Counted from the stretch's first letter, positions 1 through 7,596 are shown. The stretch: 34,449 bases of DNA from Verrucomicrobiota bacterium (GCA_003219175.1 QHPU01000048.1:1-34449); one strand, 5' to 3'. Translations and numbers: made by a program. Notes: generated by a model not told the origin, from the letters alone.

Positions 1-38
1 ATAATAACATGATTAGTTTAGGCATGAGAAAAGTCCGC

Positions 39-75
39 AATGGCGGGACGCCATTGCCAACACGCGAGACGCGTG
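39..75. repeat. Two adjacent short hairpins of the purine-G-A-loop family
   Basis: Two perfect short inverted repeats lie back to back upstream of the glycosylase gene. The first, 39-55, has a 7-bp stem (AATGGCG/CGCCATT) and a GGA loop. The second, 61-75, has a 6-bp stem (CACGCG/CGCGTG) and an AGA loop. The same architecture with other stem sequences recurs at 12.4, 14.6 and 30.1 kb. It is an extragenic repeat; its function is not evident. Confidence 0.6.
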
Positions 76-154
76 CGCTACCCAGCAACTTGTGCTCCCC
101 AGCAAGAGACGGTAGCGCTCGCCGGGAAGATTCGATGCGGTTATGTTCCGCGCC

Positions 155-949
155 ATGCCGGAATTGGCGGAGGTGGAATATTTCAGACGGCAATGGGATG
201 CTGGTATTGGGTATCGCATTCTGAAAGTCGCGCTCCATTCTAGTAAGCGAGTCTTTCGCGGAACAAACACCCGCGCCTTGCGCGAAGAGCTGGTTGGAGC
301 GCGTATGCTAATTTCGGAAGCACGTGGCAAGCGAATGCTCTTTCGCTTTTCTAACGAGAATTGGCTCGGGCTCCATCTTGGGATGAGCGGAAGAATGCAA
401 ACCGCAGTCACTGATTTTCGCCCGCAAAAACACGATCACCTAGTGTTGTATCAGCGTGGACGCGCGCTCGTCTTTACCGACGCGCGTCAATTCGGGCGGG
501 TGCAATTCCATCATGGTAAAGACGGACCGGGCTGGTGGGAAAATGGCGTGCCTGAGATCGTATCCGAAAAATTTGACCGCCGGTTTCTCGATCGATTCCT
601 AAATCGTCACCGTAAAGCACCAGTTAAAGCTGTAATATTAATGCAATCCGGATTCTCCGGAATCGGCAACTGGATGGGGGACGAAATCTTGTGGCGGGCG
701 AGAATCCTACCATCGAAACGGGCCGGCAGATTAAACGCGGGAGCGCACGATCAGCTCTTCCGGGCAACGAAATTTGTCGCGCGCGAATCGCTACGGATCA
801 TCGGGCCGGACGATTCCAAACTGCCGCGGAGCTGGTTGATTCATGAACGCTGGCGCGACGTTGGGAAATGTCCTCGACACAGGACGTTATTGCGCCGCGC
901 GACAATTGGGGGTCGAACGACAGCCTGGTGCCCGACGTGCCAGCGCTGA
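155..949 (+). CDS. mutM: Formamidopyrimidine-DNA glycosylase (Fpg/Nei family)
   Basis: This base-excision repair enzyme removes oxidised bases and cleaves the abasic site (bifunctional glycosylase/AP lyase). The start is placed at the ATG at 155, not the in-frame ATG at 143, because the family needs Pro directly after Met: the protein then begins MPELAEVE, giving the catalytic Pro2 and Glu3. The product has 264 residues, normal for Fpg. Lys59 in RGKRMLF matches the conserved beta-hairpin lysine. The helix-two-turn-helix is seen as GIGNWMGDEILWRARILP. The C-terminal zinc finger is Cys239-x2-His242-x16-Cys259-x2-Cys262, so the second ligand is His where Fpg normally has Cys. The conserved finger arginine is present (GGRTTAW). 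Whether the substrate range is Fpg-like (8-oxoguanine) or Nei-like cannot be settled from sequence alone. The gene converges on the ATP-grasp gene, with an inverted repeat between them. Confidence 0.93.
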   Translation: MPELAEVEYFRRQWDAGIGYRILKVALHSSKRVFRGTNTRALREELVGARMLISEARGKRMLFRFSNENWLGLHLGMSGRMQTAVTDFRPQKHDHLVLYQRGRALVFTDARQFGRVQFHHGKDGPGWWENGVPEIVSEKFDRRFLDRFLNRHRKAPVKAVILMQSGFSGIGNWMGDEILWRARILPSKRAGRLNAGAHDQLFRATKFVARESLRIIGPDDSKLPRSWLIHERWRDVGKCPRHRTLLRRATIGGRTTAWCPTCQR

Positions 950-954
950 TCGCG

Positions 955-1033
955 CGTCATCCCGAGTCCTGCCACTGTGGGCCGACGGATCCCATTGCAC
1001 AATCTTCGCGGGATGATTGCGTTCGGGATGACG
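955..1033. repeat. GTCATCCC-type palindromic element between convergent genes
   Basis: An 11-bp perfect inverted repeat, CGTCATCCCGA at 955-965 and TCGGGATGACG at 1023-1033, bounds a 57-nt loop. It fills the gap between the stop codons of the glycosylase and ATP-grasp genes. It could act as a bidirectional terminator. The same termini are found around 11.8 kb, so it also belongs to a dispersed repeat family. Confidence 0.7.
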
Positions 1034-1035
1034 AG

Positions 1036-1998
1036 TTATACGTCGCCCAACGGACGCCGCGTGGCGCCGGCTTGAATAAATTTCCCCCAGCTTAGGTTGT
1101 CTCGTCCGGACTGGTGCTCGCGTGCTTTACGAATCGCCATGTCCGAAATCGCTTCGACCACCCATTCGAAATTCGCCTGACCGACCGAAGTGACTTCCGC
1201 ATCGGGTGCTGGATTACAAAAATCGATCGCCACTGGGACGCCGTCGCGCACGGCGAACTCGACTGTGTTTAGGTCGTACCCTAGGTATCGATTCAACTGC
1301 AGAACGCCTTGCTCGACCTTCTGCAAAATTTCCTTCGGCGCCTGCCACTCAGTTTGATAGCGCAAATGATAAGGATGGCGCGGTTCGTAGGGCATGATCC
1401 GCACGTTGCGCTGATCGATTGAATAGCAGCGGAAGTACATCTCAAACTTCACTTCTTCCTGCAACATCATCACCAGCTGCCCGGTTTCGCTGTAAGCGCG
1501 ATAGAATTCTTCCGGATTGTGCAGGCGATAAACGTTTTTCCAGCCGCCGCCGGCGAACGGTTTGAAGAATGCCGGCCATCCCACGTAGTTGAAGATCGCT
1601 TCCCAATCGAGCGGATAGGCCAGGTTCCGAAACGAGTTCGCGTTCGTGTCGGGTGGCACCTGATGCGAAGGCAGGAGCACAGTCCGTGGAACCGCGACTC
1701 CGATTTTTGTTGCCAGTGCGTTGTTAAAAAATTTCTCGTCCGCACTCCACCAAAAGGGATTGTTGACCACGGCGGTGCCTGTGAGCGCGGCGTTTTTCAA
1801 GAAGGCGCGATAGAACGGCACGTCCTGCGAAATGCGATCGATGATGACGTCGTAACCGCACGGCTCGCCTTGAATCACTTTGTCGATCCGGACCGCTTCG
1901 GCGACGATGCCTTCCTCGCCGGTCTTCTGATTTACTCGATCGATAAACGCCCAGGGGAACGAATTTTCCTGGCCAAATAAGATTCCGATTTTTTTCAT
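1036..1998 (-). CDS. ATP-grasp family protein of unknown substrate
   Basis: A 320-residue protein beginning MKKIGILFGQENSFPWAF. The ATG at 1998 is chosen over an upstream in-frame ATG because a strong AAGGAG site lies 6 nt before it. The central part (GWPAFFKPFAGGGWKNVY) looks like the ATP-binding lysine and glycine-rich loop of an ATP-grasp fold. The C-terminal stretch EFAVRDGVPVAIDFCNPAPD looks like the metal-binding Glu/Asp/Asn strand. Such enzymes join a carboxylate, via an acyl phosphate, to an amine or thiol; the substrate here is unknown. The protein is probably cytoplasmic, with no signal peptide. The gene follows a COG4947-like esterase whose stop codon overlaps its ribosome-binding site, and a second esterase gene is divergent. 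The three may serve one pathway (inference). Confidence 0.75.
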   Translation of the reverse strand: MKKIGILFGQENSFPWAFIDRVNQKTGEEGIVAEAVRIDKVIQGEPCGYDVIIDRISQDVPFYRAFLKNAALTGTAVVNNPFWWSADEKFFNNALATKIGVAVPRTVLLPSHQVPPDTNANSFRNLAYPLDWEAIFNYVGWPAFFKPFAGGGWKNVYRLHNPEEFYRAYSETGQLVMMLQEEVKFEMYFRCYSIDQRNVRIMPYEPRHPYHLRYQTEWQAPKEILQKVEQGVLQLNRYLGYDLNTVEFAVRDGVPVAIDFCNPAPDAEVTSVGQANFEWVVEAISDMAIRKAREHQSGRDNLSWGKFIQAGATRRPLGDV

Positions 1999-2004
1999 AG
2001 AGTT

Positions 2005-2010
2005 CTCCTT
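2005..2010 (-). promoter_or_regulatory. Shine-Dalgarno site of the ATP-grasp gene overlapping the upstream stop codon
   Basis: On the minus strand, AAGGAG sits 6 nt before the ATG at 1998. Its first two bases are part of the TAA (2009-2011) that ends the upstream esterase frame. This is one of the few strong ribosome-binding sites in the window; it fixes the start and implies translational coupling. Confidence 0.75.
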
Positions 2011-2718
2011 AGAGCGTCGACAAATAGTACGGCAGCATGTCGCGCCAGTAATTCCAGTCGTGTCCGCACCATTTCCGATCATCCAGCCAGTGGCGGATTC
2101 CTTTTGAATTTAAAATGCCGGAAAGCCGCATCGATTCGTGCCGCGTGTTATCCCATTCGCCGGTCCCGATGATGATATTCATGTGGTTGTATTTCCATGG
2201 TCGGGCACGTTCGGCAGATATTCGTAAGGGCTGTTGAAATAAATGTTCTCGTCGTGGTAGCTGTCGAAGAAATCGCTGATCTCGAACGCGCCGCTGAGGC
2301 TGATGAGGAGACTGACGGCATCGGGATGCCTGAAGGCAATGTTGGCGGCATGATAAGCGCCAAGACTCGCTCCGCAGACGCCGACACGATGGGTGCTGGC
2401 CTCGCGCCGCCCGAAATCGACCACATCGTGCACAATCACATTTTCATAAGCAATGTGGGTCCGGATGCGATCGGCCGGATGAATACTTTTGTTGTAAAAA
2501 CTGTCGAGGTCGAGCGAGTCCGGGCAATAAACCGTGACGCGGTCGTTATCGACAAACCACGCGACCGAATCGACCATGCCGAAGTCCTTGTTTTGGTGGT
2601 AACGGCCAAAGGAGGTTGGAAAAATAATCAGGGGCAACCCGCGGCCGCTAGCGAAGACGAGCATTTCGAATTCGCGGCTCAAGTAAGGCGTCCACCATTT
2701 AATGTAACGCTCCTGCAT
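2009..2718 (-). pseudogene. COG4947-like alpha/beta-hydrolase esterase, interrupted by a single-base frameshift
   Basis: The reading frame opens at ATG 2718 (MQERYIKWWTPYLSREFEM) and carries the nucleophile elbow GVCGASLGAYHAA. It runs out of frame after YLPNVPDH and stops at 2179. Shifting frame near 2196 restores a family-like C-terminus. That part contains MNIIIGTGEWDN, SMRLSGILNSKGIRHWLDD and GHDWNYWRDMLPYYL, where the His is the expected catalytic histidine, and it ends at TAA 2009-2011. One extra base near 2196 would give about 236 residues, a normal length. The gene may therefore be a recent pseudogene, or intact with a sequencing or assembly error; a programmed shift is less likely. 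No signal peptide is visible. It is co-directional and tightly coupled with the ATP-grasp gene. Confidence 0.75.
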
Positions 2719-2830
2719 AGATCGGGTCGGCCTTTATAGATCGGATTCAAGGGATTAACAGCCAAATTTGAGCGAAGGCGAATTGGACAACTCAACCTTC
2801 ATCGGGAATAGCTCTCGTTTTACTAAAAGG

Positions 2831-3715
2831 ATGCCTCGCCACACTCTTACCGGAAATATTCAGCGCCATCGGCAGTTTCCATCGCGCACGCTCGGAAACC
2901 GGCGGGACATTCTGGTGTATTTGCCGCCGGGTTATCTCCGTTTTCGCCGCCAACAGTATCCGGTCCTGTATTTGCAGGATGGGCAAAATGTTTTCGATGC
3001 CGCGACGGCGTTCGCCGGAGTGGAATGGGGCGTGGACGAAACGGCGCAGCGACTGATTCGGCGGAGACTGATTGAACCGCTCATCATCGTGGCGGTTGCC
3101 AATACCGGCCCAGATCGGATTCACGAATACGCCCCGACACGTGGCGTCATCGACATCAAAGCAAAACGAAAAAAGCGCAGTAGCGGTCTGGCCCGGAAGT
3201 ATGCGAAATTTTTAATCCAAGAACTGAAGCCATTCATCGATTCGAAATACCGGACGAAACCGGAAGCGGAATTTACCGGTTTGGGGGGCTCGTCACTTGG
3301 GGCACTGCTAACGATGACACTCGGTCTATGGTTTCCGAATGTCTTCACGCGGCTCGCGGTCCTATCACCCTCAGTTTGGTGGGATGATGAAGTGATCGTG
3401 AGAGGGGTGCTCGCACTCGAGAAAAAACTTCCACTCAAGATATGGCTGGACACGGGTTCATCCGAGCCGGGTTGGGAACGCGCGCGGAATCTGTGTGCCG
3501 CCCTGATCGATCGAGGTTGGAATTTGTATGACGACCTCGAATATCACGAATTCGAAGGAGCCGATCATAGCGAGGCTGCCTGGGCTGCGCGAGTCGATCC
3601 GGTGTTGCGATTCCTTTATCCCCCGCTCGCGCCGTTAAAACCCGCTATTCGCCACTCTGAGTTGGCGACGACGACCGCTCGATATTCGAATCCGCGCTGC
3701 GTTCCAAATGCATGA
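2831..3715 (+). CDS. Putative esterase of the PF00756 (esterase D / Fes-like) family
   Basis: An alpha/beta-hydrolase of 294 residues from the ATG at 2831; a TTG at 2768 would add 21 residues that do not look family-like. Early motifs DILVYLPPGYL and YPVLYLQDGQNVFD are typical of the family. The nucleophile elbow is GGSSLGALL. The acidic residue is probably the Asp in KIWLDTGSSEPG, and the catalytic His is in FEGADHSEAAWAARV. It should hydrolyse an ester or similar bond, with unknown substrate. No signal peptide is seen, so it is likely cytoplasmic. It is divergent from the COG4947-like esterase / ATP-grasp pair, which suggests a shared role. The intergenic region 2719-2830 contains the near repeat ATAGATCGG twice (2718-2726 and 2743-2751), but I cannot define a promoter. 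Confidence 0.82.
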   Translation: MPRHTLTGNIQRHRQFPSRTLGNRRDILVYLPPGYLRFRRQQYPVLYLQDGQNVFDAATAFAGVEWGVDETAQRLIRRRLIEPLIIVAVANTGPDRIHEYAPTRGVIDIKAKRKKRSSGLARKYAKFLIQELKPFIDSKYRTKPEAEFTGLGGSSLGALLTMTLGLWFPNVFTRLAVLSPSVWWDDEVIVRGVLALEKKLPLKIWLDTGSSEPGWERARNLCAALIDRGWNLYDDLEYHEFEGADHSEAAWAARVDPVLRFLYPPLAPLKPAIRHSELATTTARYSNPRCVPNA

Positions 3716-3748
3716 CCGGTTGGGGGAATGCGGCCCGGCGCAGTGCGC

Positions 3749-4537
3749 CTACTGCAGCCACTTGCCGTAAAGCTGGTAGACACGCACGTTTCCGCCCACG
3801 AAATCCCAGTCTTTTTGGTAGGCAAATGAACGTTCACGTTGCGACCAAGTGAGCTCCCGGGGTCCGTCCGGATGATTTGGGTCGTAAACGAAGTAGCGGT
3901 CGACATCGGGCGACGTGCCAGGCTTTTTCGCATAGGCCAGCACGGCGTGATTAATTCGGAAATGCGGCAAGGTGGTGAGAAAGGCGACGAACAAATCGCC
4001 ACGCTTCAAGGCGGCGTTTAACTCTCCGTGCGTCTTTTCCTGGTATCCCGTTCCTTGTATTAAGAGTGACCGGCCGTTGCCGATTCGCCAATAGGTTGGC
4101 CAGCCATAACCGATGTTTCGCTGCACGATGTACCCACGCTTCGTGCTCATCTCCCGAAAGTTTGCGTAACCGGGGAAAACAACACGCTGATCCTCGGGCA
4201 AGGTGTCGTGCCAGGCAGCGCGGCGCGTGACCTGCCGAATTCGATTGGCCAGGTTCTGATCGTCTAACGGCGGCGCATGTGGATCAAACCGGGCAAACTT
4301 TTTGAATTGCATGGTGGTGCGGCAAAGAACGAAGCATCGCCGCGTATAACGCTTTTGCTTCGCCGACTCGCCGCGACGCACGTGTGCGACGCCATTTTCG
4401 TATTCGAACACGGTCATGTTGGCGAATCCGACAGTGTCGGCTTTGAAATGCAACGGCGGGGTAAACGCATTGGCTTCGCAAAAGGTCAAGCCCACAAATA
4501 ATGTGGAGACAATCGTAGAAACAATTTCGCGAGTCAT
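3749..4537 (-). CDS. Secreted protein of unknown function, possible papain-like fold
   Basis: A 262-residue protein from ATG 4537. It starts with a Sec-type signal peptide: basic MTR, hydrophobic core IVSTIVSTLFVGLTF, probable cleavage after ANA at residue 24. I do not recognise a named family. Three spots recall papain-like or C39-like cysteine peptidases: RRCFVLCRT (Cys68) as a possible nucleophile, INHAVLAY (His197), and YFVYDPNHP (Asp219/Asn221). The order and spacing of Cys, His and Asp/Asn fit, but this is inference. The gene ends about 30 nt from the convergent esterase and starts 28 nt downstream of the accA stop on the same strand, so it could be transcribed with accA. Confidence 0.6.
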   Translation of the reverse strand: MTREIVSTIVSTLFVGLTFCEANAFTPPLHFKADTVGFANMTVFEYENGVAHVRRGESAKQKRYTRRCFVLCRTTMQFKKFARFDPHAPPLDDQNLANRIRQVTRRAAWHDTLPEDQRVVFPGYANFREMSTKRGYIVQRNIGYGWPTYWRIGNGRSLLIQGTGYQEKTHGELNAALKRGDLFVAFLTTLPHFRINHAVLAYAKKPGTSPDVDRYFVYDPNHPDGPRELTWSQRERSFAYQKDWDFVGGNVRVYQLYGKWLQ

Positions 4538-4565
4538 AATTCTACTCAGCGCTTCGCCGGACCGA

Positions 4566-5552
4566 TCAGCCGGTAGCACCGTTACCCTTCGGGGGTTCGG
4601 CAAAATTGCCGAGGCGACGGAATTTTTCGTAGCGCTTTTTCAGCAGTTGATTGATCGGGATTTTGAGGAGGCGCTCCAGGTTTGAGTGAAGTGCGCGGCC
4701 CAGAATTTCAGCGGCTTTCTCGTGAGCGCGATGCGCGCCGCCATCCGGCTCCGAGACGATTTCATCCACGACGTTAAGTCTCATCAAATCCTGCGCAGTA
4801 AGCTTAAGGGCTTCCGCAGCTTCGGCGGCGTGGCGCCGATCTTTCCACAAGATCGCGGAACAGGCTTCAGGACTAATGACTGAATAATAAGCGTTCTCCA
4901 GAATCATAACGTGATCGGCCACGCCGATCCCAAGAGCGCCGCCCGAGCCGCCTTCACCAATTACGGCCGCGAGGATCGGCACGCGCAGCTTCATCATCTC
5001 ACGAAGATTGACCGCGATGGCTTCAGCGATATGACGTTCTTCCGAGCCGATCCCTGGGTAAGCGCCGGGAGTATCGATGAGTGAAATCACCGGCAAATGA
5101 AATTTTTCGCCGAGCTGCATCAGGCGGAGTGCCTTGCGATAACCTTCGGGATGGGCGCAACCAAAATTCCGCAGCACGTTCTCCTTCGTATTGCGGCCTT
5201 TCTGATTTGTGATCACGATGCAACGGTGCTCGCCCAGCATCGCGATTCCGCAAGGCATCGCCTTGTCGTCGCCGAATAAACGGTCGCCGTGAAGTTCGTT
5301 CCAATTCGTGAAACAACGCTCCACATAATCGAGGGCGAAGGGCCGCTGCACGTGCCGCGCGATCTGAACCCGTTGCCACGCGTTCAAGTTATCGTAAATC
5401 TCGCGTCGGGTGATTTCGATCTTGGCCTCCATCGCTTCGACTTCGGAGTCAAAATCGAGGGCGTGCTCGTCAGAATGTTCGCGGATTTCCTGCAAACGGC
5501 GTTGCAGTTCCACGATCGGCTTTTCGAAGTCGAGCGGTTGGGGCTCTTTCAT
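4566..5552 (-). CDS. accA: Acetyl-CoA carboxylase carboxyltransferase subunit alpha
   Basis: AccA pairs with AccD to transfer the carboxyl group from biotin-BCCP to acetyl-CoA, making malonyl-CoA for fatty acid synthesis. The 328-residue product matches the usual length of about 320. Diagnostic stretches are FTNWNELHGDRLFGDDKA, ITNQKGRNTKENVLRNFG, SLIDTPGAYPGIGSEERH, the oxyanion-type glycines in GEGGSGGALGIG, and NAYYSVISPEACSAILWKD. The N-terminal coiled region LDFEKPIVELQRRLQEI is typical. The start ATG 5552 has GGAG 4 nt upstream and lies one base after the TAA of the LysM gene. Translation of the two is thus coupled. No accD is in the window. Confidence 0.96.
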   Translation of the reverse strand: MKEPQPLDFEKPIVELQRRLQEIREHSDEHALDFDSEVEAMEAKIEITRREIYDNLNAWQRVQIARHVQRPFALDYVERCFTNWNELHGDRLFGDDKAMPCGIAMLGEHRCIVITNQKGRNTKENVLRNFGCAHPEGYRKALRLMQLGEKFHLPVISLIDTPGAYPGIGSEERHIAEAIAVNLREMMKLRVPILAAVIGEGGSGGALGIGVADHVMILENAYYSVISPEACSAILWKDRRHAAEAAEALKLTAQDLMRLNVVDEIVSEPDGGAHRAHEKAAEILGRALHSNLERLLKIPINQLLKKRYEKFRRLGNFAEPPKGNGATG

Positions 5553-5553
5553 G

Positions 5554-6393
5554 TTACTCCGTAATGGTGACAGGGGTCTTGCCGTTGACAAGGCTGCTTA
5601 ATTCCTCGGCATCGCTGGCGGAAATGGCCAAGCCCGTGGGCGGCGGCGGCTGATCCGAACTCGGATGGGAGGCGTCGGCGATAGCGTAAATCGTGTAGCC
5701 GGGCGTGGCCAGACGGATCCAACGGGTGCTGATCTGGTATTCACGGCTGCCGAACCCGACTCGTTTGCCATTTTTCCACGCTAAAATTTCAGCCACTTTG
5801 GTGTTGATCCGTGGCGGCTGCTTCGGTGGCAATTTTACTTCCTGGACATGGTACTGCTTGAAAAACTGACCGTGATTGATCAGCACAATCACGTTCTGTT
5901 TGGTCTGAATGAACATCGAGAAATCGGGGTTGGAGATGAGCAGTCGTTCGCCGATCCGGAGCATGGTGCTGTTCATGTTGTTGGTCCGCATGATGAGTTC
6001 AGGTGTTGTTTTCATTTTCTGCGCGACCCGCGCGATGACGTCTCCTTTCTTGACGATGTATTCCTGTTTTTCCGGTGACGGCACGGGCGAGAAGAGAATA
6101 TCGATGTTGATCGCACCCAGTAGGTCCTTCGCCTCCTCGAAATGCTGGCCGTTGGGATATTTTTGAATGAACGTGATCAGGGCATTTCGCGCCTCTACCA
6201 GTTTGCCTTCCTGTCGTAGCTTCGCTGCCTCCTGAAATTCGGGCAGGCTTAGATCTGGCGCCGGGGTGGAAGGAATCTCGCCGCGTTGTTCCTTTTGCAC
6301 GGCGATCTCCTGTTTGAAGAGAACGTTGTAGCTGAAATAAGCGGCTCCGCCAAAAATGGCGAGTGCAAGTAACAATGCGAAGAGCCACTTCAT
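5554..6393 (-). CDS. Membrane-anchored LysM protein with degenerate L,D-transpeptidase (YkuD) domain
   Basis: A 279-residue envelope protein. Residues 1-24 form an N-terminal membrane anchor. Residues 54-95 look like a TPR-type helical pair (FQEAAKLRQEGKLVEARNAL). Residues 111-154 are a LysM peptidoglycan-binding domain (YIVKKGDVIARVAQKM). Residues 157-279 align by eye with a YkuD L,D-transpeptidase: WIRLATPGYTIYAIAD and SASDAEELSSLVNGKTPVTI match the usual flanks. However, the IHGT histidine has become IYAI, and the SHGCIR catalytic block is replaced by TGLAIS (253-258). The enzyme should therefore be inactive as a cysteine transpeptidase and may act as a wall-binding or scaffold protein. 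It lies directly upstream of accA in the same operon. Confidence 0.85.
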   Translation of the reverse strand: MKWLFALLLALAIFGGAAYFSYNVLFKQEIAVQKEQRGEIPSTPAPDLSLPEFQEAAKLRQEGKLVEARNALITFIQKYPNGQHFEEAKDLLGAINIDILFSPVPSPEKQEYIVKKGDVIARVAQKMKTTPELIMRTNNMNSTMLRIGERLLISNPDFSMFIQTKQNVIVLINHGQFFKQYHVQEVKLPPKQPPRINTKVAEILAWKNGKRVGFGSREYQISTRWIRLATPGYTIYAIADASHPSSDQPPPPTGLAISASDAEELSSLVNGKTPVTITE

Positions 6394-6473
6394 GCGAACA
6401 ACAATGTATGTCCCCTGACATCATACTTGGAGGGCCGAGCTCCGCGAGCCCGCTATCGGACGTGAACTGTGTG

Positions 6474-6539
6474 ATTGTAGTCGCCTCTCCCCTGTCGAAG
6501 CGCCAGAGCGACACGGCGACCAAGGGCTGTGGCTACAAT
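6474..6539. repeat. Nested inverted repeat between the DUF2007 and LysM genes
   Basis: Three nested inverted pairs form one long imperfect hairpin: ATTGTAG (6474-6480) with CTACAAT (6533-6539), GTCGCC (6480-6485) with GGCGAC (6515-6520), and TGTCG (6493-6497) with CGACA (6509-6513). It begins directly after the stop of the DUF2007 gene on the minus strand. It may be an extragenic palindrome, a processing site or a terminator lacking a clear U-tract. Confidence 0.55.
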
Positions 6540-7004
6540 TTAACCTTTTACATCATCCTCCCGGTAGGGATTCGTTCCCGGGAAAATCATGTGCCAGAGG
6601 CGCGAAATCTGTCCTTCGGGCTCAGTTGTCCAAGTGAAATGGCAATTGTGACAATAAAAGCCTTTCGGAAAAATCTTCATAGCAAACAGAACGCTCGCGA
6701 TTGCCGGGGTGAGAAACTTCCGGGTCATCTGCGGATATTCGATGTTGGATGAATCGCATTGCGGGCAACGCAAGGCGGCCCCGACATCGGGATCAGAGGC
6801 TTCCCATTCCCGCATCAACTGATGCGCTTTGCCGAAGTCATCTTCTTCTACTTTCACTTTTACATGGGCCTGAGGTTTCGCCATGAAAGCGACGCGTTGC
6901 AGATGGCTGTCGCCGATGATTTCGGCGCTGATGCCGGCTTGATGCAGCCGGTCGCGGAGATGTTTCGCTTTCGATTGTTCGTTGAAGGTTGCGATCGTGA
7001 CCAT
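6540..7004 (-). CDS. DUF2007-like / zinc-ribbon protein
   Basis: A 154-residue protein from ATG 7004 (MVTIATFNEQSKAKHL). An in-frame ATG at 7046, directly after the upstream stop codon, would add 14 residues. I prefer 7004 because DUF2007 domains normally begin at this strand. Residues 1-75 fit the DUF2007 'signal transducing' fold: a short alpha/beta unit with RDRLHQAGISAEIIGD. The C-terminal part carries CPQCDSSNIEYPQ and CHNCHFTW, a zinc ribbon whose halves are separated by a hydrophobic stretch (FLTPAIASVLFAMKIF) that may touch the membrane. The function is unknown; a binding or sensing role is a guess. It is translationally adjacent to the DUF420 gene. Confidence 0.7.
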   Translation of the reverse strand: MVTIATFNEQSKAKHLRDRLHQAGISAEIIGDSHLQRVAFMAKPQAHVKVKVEEDDFGKAHQLMREWEASDPDVGAALRCPQCDSSNIEYPQMTRKFLTPAIASVLFAMKIFPKGFYCHNCHFTWTTEPEGQISRLWHMIFPGTNPYREDDVKG

Positions 7005-7046
7005 GGTTTTGGGAGCGGCCTGGGCCGCAGCATGATCAAACAACAT

Positions 7047-7493
7047 TCAGCGCGGCTGTGCAAGACTCGGCGGCGGAAACCAGTGATAAAGCGTCAGGTA
7101 AACGAGGACGCCGGTGACGGAAACGTACAGCCAGATTGGCATCGTCCAGCTTGCGATCCGACGATGTTTGTCCCAGCGACGCTGAAATACCGGCACCAGG
7201 GTAAGAATGACAAGCGGAAGGGTAACGAAGGCGAGCAAAACGTGGCTGGCCAGTATCGGGAAATAAATGGCCGCCAGCCACCCGCGGTAACCGGAAGATT
7301 TTTCACCGACCTGGGCATGATAGGTGAGGTAGCCAACGAGAAACAAAGTCGAGGAAATGATCGCGGTGATCATGCAGGCGACGTGGCGCTGCCAAAAATT
7401 CCGGCGGATGAAGTACCAGCCCGCTGAAATGAAAATCGTGCTGATCGCATTCAGCGAGGCATTGACGGCGGGAAGATCGGAGGTGGAAAGCAC
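7047..7493 (-). CDS. DUF420 membrane protein (YozB/CtaM-like)
   Basis: A 148-residue integral membrane protein with about four transmembrane segments. Hallmarks of DUF420 are LPAVNASLNAISTIF, the histidines in WQRHVACM, GYLTYHAQVG and ILASHVLLAF, and the end motif WLYVSVTGVLVYLTLYHW. The conserved histidines suggest metal or haem contact. Some relatives are linked to cytochrome oxidase assembly or accompany respiratory genes, but no oxidase genes are present here. Translation starts at GTG 7493; no ATG is available in frame. Its TGA is immediately followed by an in-frame ATG of the next gene, so the two are probably cotranscribed. Confidence 0.82.
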   Translation of the reverse strand: MLSTSDLPAVNASLNAISTIFISAGWYFIRRNFWQRHVACMITAIISSTLFLVGYLTYHAQVGEKSSGYRGWLAAIYFPILASHVLLAFVTLPLVILTLVPVFQRRWDKHRRIASWTMPIWLYVSVTGVLVYLTLYHWFPPPSLAQPR

Positions 7494-7509
7494 GTTGCAG
7501 GATTGAAGG

Positions 7510-7588
7510 GTTGAAGCGTTGAAGAGTTAGAGCGTTCGATGGACATTCCCTCAGCACTTCATCGCTTCAACGCTTTAACGTTTCAACG
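7510..7588. repeat. Period-8 inverted repeat between divergent genes
   Basis: The left arm (7510-7532) reads as octamer variants GTTGAAGC, GTTGAAGA, GTTAGAGC. The right arm (7565-7587) is its imperfect reverse complement (about 18 of 23 positions). It lies between the divergent DUF420 and AsmA-like genes, where both promoters must be. It could form a hairpin with a loop of about 32 nt. Confidence 0.6.
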
Positions 7589-7596
7589 AATAAACC

